Origin: JBBAEA01 sp041656175 | Lineage (GTDB): Bacteria; Myxococcota_A; Bradymonadia; UBA4248 | Direction of reading: 5' to 3' | Assembly (NCBI GenBank): GCA_041656175.1 | Contig: JBBAEA010000093.1 | Span: 1-14,521, forward strand | Length of the DNA stretch: 14,521 nt | The notes under the pieces: model-generated | Database searches by the model: none | Seen by the model: the letters and a program-made list of their open reading frames with translations, nothing else | Told to the model about the DNA's origin: nothing | Position numbers and translations under genes: made by a program | In this document: positions 8,188-13,961 of the stretch, one piece after another | Layout of the letters: each line of letters begins with the position of its first letter | Numbering within the stretch: the stretch's first letter is position 1

Positions 8188-9846
8188 ATGCCAGATTCAG
8201 TGCAAAACAATGATTTTAACGTATCTCCTGAAGCCAAACGCGTGCTCTCTGCTATGCGCGGAACCAAGCAGTACTCGCGCTCAGAACTCGTCGAGAGTAC
8301 AGGGATTGCTCTCGCTTCGTGGAAGACCGTTGTAGACGAATTGCTCGAAACCCAAGCCATTGAGCGAGTTGGTGCAGGACGCGCGACGCAGTACCAATTG
8401 ACTGCTAAAGCGCGCGAGCATCAAGAAAAAGAGCTCATGCAAGATGCCCAAAGCCTAAGCAGACCCCCGACAGTACGCAGAAGAACCGCGGTAGTGCGCC
8501 CTAGCTCCACAGACGGCGCGCAAGTTGAAGGCTCTTTTTACGGATCGCGTGGCCTAGACCTCGCTGACTCACCCAATGACTCAGCTGCAAGCAAAAACGA
8601 ACGCAGCAAGGATGAGCAAAATGCGCGAAACGCACACGAACGCCATAACCGTGATCGCGACAAAGCTAATAAGAGACTACCAAGTGGCTCCCTACTAAGC
8701 AACACCCCCTACTCCTTCCCTGTTACTGGTAGCATCAAGCAACAAGTAGCAGCTGCCGCAGCAACAACTGGAAAGTTTAAAACCATTTTTGTGCGAAGTA
8801 GTAAGGGCACACACCCCGCAGCCATCCCGCCACCCCGTTCTAATTCCAACCAAAAAACCATATCGCGCCAGCACCCCGCGCTTGCCGAGGCAAAGCAAGC
8901 AACGCGCCGCCCAATCATTAAAGCGCCAAAGCTCACTCCCCTACCCATCTCTTCTTTTCGAGGCGACCACAGCGGGCGCAACGAAATCGACGCAAGCGAA
9001 CTACGTAAGGCTCTAAAAATCGATGCCGAAGAAGCACTCATCACAATGCTGAGCACGAGCAAACTCACGCACTTATTTTGGACAGCCTTCTCCGCCATTG
9101 CCAACAGCGGGGGCGGCACCATCGTACTCGGAATACGCCCGCCACATAACGAAAAATTCTTTATCAAGGGTGTTCGGCAATACCGTGAACTCGTCGAACA
9201 ATTAAGGACTAAACCACCGGAGCGCGAAACAATATCCGACTTTGTTGTACATACAAAAGATATTTACACCGCTAGAGTTTGTCGCAAAAACGTCGTTGTC
9301 ATCAAAATTATTCGCGAGGAACTGCTTCCACAACCCGTTTACGTTGGGCTAGATTCCTTCTGCAAAAAACCGCGAAAAGGCTGCTTTATCCTTAAAGATA
9401 ATGCCGTCAGTAAGTGCAGCGAAGAGGAGTGCAAAGCCTTGTGGAGCCATTACCTCGGCAACGAAGAGGCCGACTGGCAACAAAGCGAAACCCCACGCGC
9501 AACACCCACCATCAAGCATCGCAGCATATCCAGCGACGACCAAACCCACGCCGACGCTAACGTTGGACACGCCAAAGCCACCATTCGCCCACCCCTACTC
9601 AACGACGCCCTGCGCGAACGCCTCTTCGAAATCGCTGAACCAGCCCACAACTTCCAACGCCTCCCCCTCACGCGCTTGTGCGAAATTACCACCGAACTTT
9701 GCCGCCACGCATCTCTCACCGCCGATGACATCGCCAAACTCATCGACCGAAAACGCTCAAACGTCATCAATCGCATTATCCCTCGCCTCTTGCAAGACCC
9801 GCGTATGCACCACGACAGAAAGTCCGACACCTACTACTATCTATAA
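8188..9846 (+). CDS. AlbA_2 (Schlafen-type) domain protein with winged-helix-like ends; putative regulator
   Basis: A 552-residue protein in three parts. Residues 14-72 look like a winged-helix DNA-binding domain (EAKRVLSAM, YSRSELVESTGI, WKTVVDELLE, then a GAGRATQYQLT wing). Residues 73-255 form a long, polar, Pro/Arg/Ser-rich and probably disordered linker. Residues 277-425 match the bacterial AlbA_2/Schlafen domain: AFSAIANSGGGTIVLGI (299-316) for the usual AFANTxGGxLxxGV, and GCFILKDNAVSKCSEEE (398-414) for the closing strand-helix. The stretch before it reads EEALITML where family members usually have an E-x-L-E-F-K-like acidic motif, so nuclease activity seems unlikely here. A C-terminal winged helix follows at about 470-552 (LTADDIAKLIDRKRSNVINRI). 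AlbA_2 proteins with such C-termini are often annotated as ATP-binding transcription regulators. The start is ATG 8188; only a distant AAGG precedes it. The leader shares AGGTTAGCTC with the gene at 10203. No partner gene is adjacent. Confidence 0.8.
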   Translation: MPDSVQNNDFNVSPEAKRVLSAMRGTKQYSRSELVESTGIALASWKTVVDELLETQAIERVGAGRATQYQLTAKAREHQEKELMQDAQSLSRPPTVRRRTAVVRPSSTDGAQVEGSFYGSRGLDLADSPNDSAASKNERSKDEQNARNAHERHNRDRDKANKRLPSGSLLSNTPYSFPVTGSIKQQVAAAAATTGKFKTIFVRSSKGTHPAAIPPPRSNSNQKTISRQHPALAEAKQATRRPIIKAPKLTPLPISSFRGDHSGRNEIDASELRKALKIDAEEALITMLSTSKLTHLFWTAFSAIANSGGGTIVLGIRPPHNEKFFIKGVRQYRELVEQLRTKPPERETISDFVVHTKDIYTARVCRKNVVVIKIIREELLPQPVYVGLDSFCKKPRKGCFILKDNAVSKCSEEECKALWSHYLGNEEADWQQSETPRATPTIKHRSISSDDQTHADANVGHAKATIRPPLLNDALRERLFEIAEPAHNFQRLPLTRLCEITTELCRHASLTADDIAKLIDRKRSNVINRIIPRLLQDPRMHHDRKSDTYYYL

Positions 9847-9916
9847 ATTCGCGCAGATTTCGCATTTATTGCTGGTATTTTTCAAAAATTCGCTTATGTA
9901 TAGCTTGCTTTTGGGT

Positions 9917-10140
9917 GGGGGGAGTTTCCCCCCTACGCGCGGGCTTCCTCCTAAAATGCGACAACGAACACAAAATATTGTGCGATGTATTTGCTATTCG
10001 CGCATCCATCGCACAATATGTGTTCGTAGCGCATTTTCTTGGAATGTGTGCCAATCCATGGCACACAGCCCTACGGGCCGCCTACGGCGTTCCGTTTCGA
10101 CATCCGTGTCGAAACGGAGGCGATCCCGCGCTACCCCCCC
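9917..10140 (+). repeat. Multi-hairpin dispersed repeat, copy B (most complete)
   Basis: It opens with a GGGGGG-agttt-CCCCCC hairpin (9917-9933) followed by TACGCGCGGGCTTCCTCC. A long imperfect hairpin (9953-10037) pairs AAAATGCG with CGCATTTT, CGAACACA with TGTGTTCG, and ATATTGTGCGATG with CATCGCACAATAT, with TATTC (9995-9999) in a GC-closed apex. Next come GTGTGCCA/TGGCACAC (10046-10066), two mini-hairpins with TAC loops (GCCC/GGGC at 10068-10078, CGCC/GGCG at 10079-10089) and a perfect 12-bp stem TCCGTTTCGACA/TGTCGAAACGGA (10091-10118). The right end is GATCCCGCGCTACCCCCCC (10122-10140). Both ends match copy C in reverse orientation. No protein is encoded. It fills most of the gap between the AlbA_2 gene and the HesB-like gene. 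Confidence 0.8.
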
Positions 10141-10150
10141 AGTCCCTTGC

Positions 10151-10164
10151 CTGTTACATAACAG
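10151..10164. promoter_or_regulatory. Operator-like perfect palindrome upstream of the HesB-like gene
   Basis: CTGTTA-ca-TAACAG is a perfect 6+6 dyad with a two-base centre, 38 bases before the ATG at 10203 and just outside repeat B. A compact symmetric site so close to a start fits a repressor or dimeric regulator site for the 10203-11571 pair. The regulator is unknown, and no confident -35/-10 pair was found around it. Confidence 0.4.
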
Positions 10165-10202
10165 TGCGTGAACATTACATATTACCACCATAGGTTAGCT
10201 CA

Positions 10203-10685
10203 ATGTCAGAACTCAATATTACCCCAAGCGCTATAGAAGAACTCCGAAAACTTCATGCTCAAGCCTCCAACGGCGATGGCAACAAATGCATCCGCCTCTA
10301 CCTCGCTGGCGTAGGCCACGACGGCCTAGATTGGGGCATGGCACTTGATGCTATCGAAGAAGGTGACAGCAGCTGCGAATGCGAAGATTTTCGCGTCGTG
10401 ATTGAAGAGGAACTGCTCAATCTCTTAGGTGGCGTTAAAGTCGATTACGTCAATGAAGATGATGAGAGCGGATTTAAAATAGATGCCATGGACCCCGAAT
10501 TCCTAAACTTTAGCTTTGGCGGTGGGTGCTGCGGTGGCGGATGTGGCGATTGTGGGGGTGGATGTGGTGATTGTGGCGGCGGATGTGGCGGCTGCGAAGA
10601 TGACGGTGGCTGCGGAGCTTGCGGTCATTGGGACGATGAAGAGGATGAGGATATGGACGCTAGTAACGACAACATAGAAAGCTGA
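10203..10685 (+). CDS. HesB/IscA-like protein with periodic Cys-Gly tail
   Basis: Residues 1-95 match the HesB-like fold of the A-type iron-sulfur carrier superfamily: ITPSAIEELRKL, IRLYLAGVGHDG, WGMALDA, then DYVNEDDESGFKID. The layout is that of the subfamily related to HesB-like selenoproteins, where a Cys or Sec usually sits in the 'GxGUGG' loop; here that place is His39 (GVGHDG), so a canonical ligand is absent. The tail 106-141 is almost only Gly and Cys, with ten cysteines at 109, 110, 114, 117, 121, 124, 128, 131, 137 and 140. From 114 to 131 they follow a strict C-x2-C-x3 heptad (CGDCGGG), and an acidic end DDEEDEDMD follows. The tail could bind metal or a cluster, which is inference. 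The start is ATG 10203, preceded by AGGTTAGCTC (10192-10201). The next gene begins 13 bases after the stop, so co-transcription is likely. No other isc/suf gene is present. Confidence 0.82.
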   Translation: MSELNITPSAIEELRKLHAQASNGDGNKCIRLYLAGVGHDGLDWGMALDAIEEGDSSCECEDFRVVIEEELLNLLGGVKVDYVNEDDESGFKIDAMDPEFLNFSFGGGCCGGGCGDCGGGCGDCGGGCGGCEDDGGCGACGHWDDEEDEDMDASNDNIES

Positions 10686-10698
10686 ACTCGAGCGGACT

Positions 10699-11571
10699 AT
10701 GGACAATACAACTTTGCAAAGACTTGAACTGGCCGCTAATGCTTGGTCGCGCTCTGAGCAATCAAGCGTCCCAGCGCTTTTTGAGTCTTTGACACTAGAG
10801 CAACAATATAAGGCGATCTTCACCCTACTGCGCAGCCCCCATAGAAACGTACGCGACTACGCTCTCACACGAGCTATCCAAAACGATTGGTGCGAGGACG
10901 AAATTTGGCAACGCGAACTGGCACAAGCCATTAATAGCGCAGATTATGTCAACGATGAGCTGTATGCTCAGCAGCTGCTGGTTTTACTATCTTACGAGTC
11001 GGCGCAACGCATCATACCCCACCGCGAGAAGCTTTATCTGGCTCTAGCCACCAAACACGCCGATTTGCGCTACCACGCACTCGTAGCCCTAGAGCAATCG
11101 CTAGAGACTGGAGAGCGCTACTGGGATCTGCTCCTCGATACTCTGCGCGGTCAAGATAGCGATATGCGCATCGTAGCAAGCCAAGCTTTCGTACGCCTCG
11201 CCAATAAAGACGCTCTCCCCGCGCTAGAAGTGGCGGCGCGTTACGCCTTTGGCGAGGAAGCCTTTCATATACTTATCGCGAGAATCGCCCTTGGCGAATC
11301 AAGCCTTGAAGGTGAGCTTTGCAAAGCACTATACAACGATGCAACCTCGTACGCCGCTATCCTTGCGATTGAACGCTATGGCAGCGCTGCTTCGCTCGAA
11401 GCGCTTGCTAGCATTTGGCGAAGTCCCTTCACCGAACCCACCGTACGCATTGCCGCAGCGCGCTGCGCAGCAAAATTCGGCGCAACTGATGCTCTGGATC
11501 TACTACAATCTTTGGCTAAAAAAAAGAGCGGTAACCCCGACTTAGCGCAGGATGCCTTGAAGAATCTCTAA
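10699..11571 (+). CDS. HEAT-repeat-like alpha-helical protein
   Basis: A 290-residue, all-helical protein with no signal peptide. It shows degenerate HEAT/PBS-lyase-type repeats, seen as helix pairs with the 'D..xR..A..AL' pattern: HRNVRDYALTRAI (48-60), KHADLRYHALVALEQ (119-133), DSDMRIVASQAFVRL (153-167), SYAAILAIERYG (217-228) and EPTVRIAAARCAAKFG (246-261). Such proteins act as scaffolds, as lyase-like chaperones for cofactor attachment, or in protein-protein contacts; no catalytic residues are evident. It starts 13 bases after the HesB-like gene and probably shares its mRNA, so a link to metal or Fe-S handling is possible but only inferred from position. The ATG at 10699 has a weak GAGCGG before it. 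It is convergent with the lipoprotein gene at 11736. Confidence 0.8.
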   Translation: MDNTTLQRLELAANAWSRSEQSSVPALFESLTLEQQYKAIFTLLRSPHRNVRDYALTRAIQNDWCEDEIWQRELAQAINSADYVNDELYAQQLLVLLSYESAQRIIPHREKLYLALATKHADLRYHALVALEQSLETGERYWDLLLDTLRGQDSDMRIVASQAFVRLANKDALPALEVAARYAFGEEAFHILIARIALGESSLEGELCKALYNDATSYAAILAIERYGSAASLEALASIWRSPFTEPTVRIAAARCAAKFGATDALDLLQSLAKKKSGNPDLAQDALKNL

Positions 11572-11674
11572 ACAATGCAAAAGCATTCAAAAAGCAGCTA
11601 GAGTAAAGCAAGAAAGTCAGGCGACCCTTCAAAATAAAGCCAATAAAATCAATACCTTATGCACACAAACGAGT

Positions 11675-11720
11675 TCCAAGGGCGCAAGCCCTTGGATTGG
11701 CTTTGGGGCGATTACCCCCA
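11675..11720. terminator. Two hairpins between convergent genes, probable bidirectional terminator
   Basis: TCCAAGGGC (11675-11683) pairs with GCCCTTGGA (11688-11696) over a GCAA tetraloop, followed by GGGG-cgatta-CCCC (11705-11718). They lie between the stop of the HEAT gene (11571) and the stop of the minus-strand lipoprotein gene (11736). There is no proper T-run on either side, so termination is inferred mainly from position and stem strength. Confidence 0.45.
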
Positions 11721-11735
11721 TTCATCAGAGTTTCC

Positions 11736-13379
11736 TTAGCGGGAGACCAACCACTCCACTGCGTTCATAAGTAAAACTTTGTTGTCGTAGCCCGCATCAT
11801 CAAAACCGCTGTTGCCGCTCTTAATTCCTAGACTATCGGTGTTGTCCCCAGCAATTGAGGAGTCGCCGATAGCAAAAAAGCGCCCCTTACCGATCTTCCC
11901 TGCAATAGCGTATGCTTGTCCCTTGACGCTAAGAATCGTTTCGATGCTACTACCATCATCTAGCGCAAAAGCAGTACCTGCATAGGATGCAACGCTTTTA
12001 ACCTCACCATGTGTACCCTTAATGATAGCGTGTTCAACTGCGTTTTCGTGAGGCATTGCCGCTAGCGTAGCCATCGAAGTGTTCGTTAACGCCGTAAAAC
12101 CAAATGGGTTGTTGCCATGCTTAGCGCTGAGCTTTTCGCTCATGTCATTAATGACCTGCACGCTGTCCCAGTTGTTGCCATCACGATCTGCTCCCGCGTG
12201 ATCAGCAATAATCATGAAAGCCCCCCCGTTTTTCACAAATTCATGCACCGCTTCGATCTCGCTTTCGCTATAGTTTAAGCTTGGTTCCGTCGAAATTAGA
12301 AGATCGTAGTGTTTGAGATCTTGAACAGCATCTGTGCCGTAACTAAAAACACGGTCTTGTGGAAGTGTTTCGAGTACAAAGTGCTTTGTGTCCATTAGCG
12401 CTTTGCCCCAAGAGGAAAGTTGACCGTGCCAGTCGTCTTCTTTTTGCGGAATACTAGGGTAAGGGTGGCGCCCCGTTACGTCGATAATCCAGTCTGCGTT
12501 CCCCGCCATTTGATGATGCGCATTGTCGAAGAGTATTCGCTTGTATTCGCCGAGTGGGCAACTACCACCAGCGTGTAAGCAGTCGGGATCCTCGCAGTCT
12601 ACAAGCGTATCGCCGTCGTTATCGATCTTGTCGCTACAATCGGCGCCAAGTTCCCACGCTACAGGCGCTGTGGCGTGGCAAACCGTGACGGTGGGGTTCT
12701 TAAAGCAAGACGGATCCGCACAATCCACGAGGTCGTTGCCCGAAATCTGTCTACCCCTAGGTGTCATGGCGTCATCTCTTGCGTTGGAACAGAGTTCATT
12801 CGTGTTTTCAAGCGTCTCGCAAACCGAGACAATGGGTAGCTGCGTACACCAATGGTTTTTGCAGTCAAACCACTGCGAAATATTACCCTGCTTATCGACG
12901 GTATTGTAATCGTTCTCGCCGTTTGAGCAGATAGCATTGTTGCTTTCGGCTTGCGGCATTTCGGCTTGAAGCCCAACATCATTGGCAAAGCACCAAGTCG
13001 TATCGAATTTACAATCGTTTGTGCAGTTTAAGCGCCCATAAGGCTTTGCGCTGTCGACATCTTTACACGTTTTATTGCCGAAGTTTTCGCCATCGCAGTC
13101 TTCGTCACCAGTAACTTTGCCATCGCTACATATAACAGGATCGGGCTCTCGGCAATTATCCAGCGAAATCGTACATTCGCTCGTACACAAAAGCTCTCCA
13201 GCAGGACGTGACGCATCAAAATCCTTGCAAGTTAAATTGTTAAAAAGACTTCCGTCACAATCCTCGCCCTTTTCAAGTACACCGTTAACATGACAACGCC
13301 CTTCCTCCGCTGAATCACAAGCCAAAACGCTAAAAAGGCATACACAAATAATGGAATTCGCCACCGTTAGTTTTCGCAT
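11736..13379 (-). CDS. Cys-rich lipoprotein with C-terminal GATase-like domain
   Basis: A 547-residue lipoprotein: MRK, hydrophobic core, lipobox VLAC, lipidated Cys21, Asp at +2. Two tandem Cys-rich modules lie at 29-76 and 84-130, each with a GEDCDG/GDEDCDG core, TCKDxD and a closing C-x(3)-C...C. Three modules of the 'CSDxIDNDGDxxxDCxDPDC' kind follow (151-187, 197-234, 248-274; the last is canonical), a pattern common in secreted deltaproteobacterial proteins. Residues 279-547 look like a class I glutamine-amidotransferase-like alpha/beta fold of the type seen in DUF4350 or IFT52 N-terminal domains: KRILFDNAHH, YDLLISTEP (358-366), GGAFMIIADH (385-394), GKGRFFAIGDSS (497-508), and a closing NKVLLMNAVEWL helix. 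This domain has no Cys, so amidotransferase chemistry is not expected; ligand binding is more likely. A good AAGGAG lies five bases before the ATG. Its role is unknown. Confidence 0.88.
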   Translation of the reverse strand: MRKLTVANSIICVCLFSVLACDSAEEGRCHVNGVLEKGEDCDGSLFNNLTCKDFDASRPAGELLCTSECTISLDNCREPDPVICSDGKVTGDEDCDGENFGNKTCKDVDSAKPYGRLNCTNDCKFDTTWCFANDVGLQAEMPQAESNNAICSNGENDYNTVDKQGNISQWFDCKNHWCTQLPIVSVCETLENTNELCSNARDDAMTPRGRQISGNDLVDCADPSCFKNPTVTVCHATAPVAWELGADCSDKIDNDGDTLVDCEDPDCLHAGGSCPLGEYKRILFDNAHHQMAGNADWIIDVTGRHPYPSIPQKEDDWHGQLSSWGKALMDTKHFVLETLPQDRVFSYGTDAVQDLKHYDLLISTEPSLNYSESEIEAVHEFVKNGGAFMIIADHAGADRDGNNWDSVQVINDMSEKLSAKHGNNPFGFTALTNTSMATLAAMPHENAVEHAIIKGTHGEVKSVASYAGTAFALDDGSSIETILSVKGQAYAIAGKIGKGRFFAIGDSSIAGDNTDSLGIKSGNSGFDDAGYDNKVLLMNAVEWLVSR

Positions 13380-13408
13380 TGTTTCTCCTTACTTAAAATT
13401 ACGAAAAA

Positions 13409-13438
13409 ATCTAAGCACAGTTCTAGCAACATTTGTAA
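13409..13438 (-). promoter_or_regulatory. Candidate promoter of the minus-strand lipoprotein gene
   Basis: Read on the minus strand, TTACAA (13438-13433) is followed 18 bases later by TGC-TTAGAT (-10 at 13414-13409), an extended -10 form. It is placed about 30 bp before the start codon at 13379. The match to a sigma70 consensus is moderate. The tandem octamers at 13450-13481 end 11 bases upstream of the proposed -35. Confidence 0.35.
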
Positions 13439-13449
13439 TTTTGGCTGTT

Positions 13450-13481
13450 CCAAAGCTCCAAAGCTCCAAAGCTCCAAAGCT
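13450..13481. repeat. Four perfect tandem copies of CCAAAGCT
   Basis: The octamer is repeated head to tail four times with no mismatch (AGCTTTGG on the minus strand). It lies upstream of the proposed promoter of the minus-strand lipoprotein gene, about 70 bp from its start codon. It could be a simple repeat that changes copy number by slippage or a set of protein-binding half-sites; the sequence alone does not decide. Confidence 0.9.
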
Positions 13482-13593
13482 TTCACAACAATCACGGACT
13501 TACTTACTAGTTTTTTGTACAGGCGATGTCAAGCGCAATTGTGCTAAATGTTCAATGTTATAAAGATGGAATAGATGCCAAATCAATGGTTAT

Positions 13594-13731
13594 ATGAAAA
13601 TCGTGAGTAAAATTCGTCAAAATCTTGAAAACCCCAAATTTTCGGCTTACGCTGAGCTCGACTACGCTGTTTTATATAGATCGAAGCTGAGTATTCACGA
13701 TAACGATTTTTTGCTAAAAAGTGGGGGGTAG
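13594..13731 (+). CDS. Small ORF of 45 residues ending inside repeat C
   Basis: ATG 13594 opens a frame with protein-like composition (MKIVSKIRQNLENPKF, AYAELDYAVLYRS) and closes at TAG 13729-13731. An in-frame stop at 13561 limits extension. The last residues (SGG) and the stop codon are supplied by the GTGGGGGGTAG edge of repeat C, so the frame may be the truncated front of an older gene into which the repeat moved, or chance. There is no Shine-Dalgarno sequence and no family is recognised. Confidence 0.25.
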   Translation: MKIVSKIRQNLENPKFSAYAELDYAVLYRSKLSIHDNDFLLKSGG

Positions 13732-13868
13732 CGCAAGATCACCCGATGCAGGGGCCGCAAAGCGCATTTTATGCCTTGGTTTGCCGAATAGGCAAAACGA
13801 GGCATAAAATTTTGCGCGCGCAGGCACATGCAGAGGGAAGCTTGCGCGTAGGGGGGCCTTAGCCCCCC
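13723..13868 (-). repeat. Multi-hairpin dispersed repeat, copy C (short form, reverse orientation)
   Basis: Read on the minus strand it opens with a 7-bp hairpin GGGGGGC-TAAG-GCCCCCC (13868-13851), then TACGCGCAAGCTTCCCTC. A long hairpin (13766-13810) follows, with arms TTTTATGCCT/AGGCATAAAA, an inner TTTGCC/GGCAAA stem and a TATTC loop (plus-strand GAATA, 13786-13790). It ends with GATCTTGCGCTACCCCCC (13740-13723). Ends and loop match copy B; the distance from CGCGC to TATTC is 58 nt, against 59 in B and 58 in A. It lacks the 73-bp module shared by A and B and is shorter by about that length. It lies about 94 bp before the lipoprotein gene at 13962. Confidence 0.8.
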
Positions 13869-13961
13869 AGCAAAAGAGTTGTCTACAAGGGCTTGAAGCG
13901 CGTAATTGGAATGTGTTAGTCTCTACCTTGCATTTTGGCGATTAAAGAAGGAGGCCATTGC

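Noticed and set aside
136..10140. CRISPR-like array formed by the palindromic repeats
   Set aside because: The copies are single, thousands of bases apart, without regular spacers or cas genes.
9401..10171. 256-codon plus-strand frame overlapping the end of the AlbA_2 gene and repeat B
   Set aside because: It is a shadow frame of the real gene (Thr/Pro/Ser/Ala-rich) that continues into the hairpin element. The AlbA_2 frame shows a clear domain and a C-terminal wHTH to 9846.
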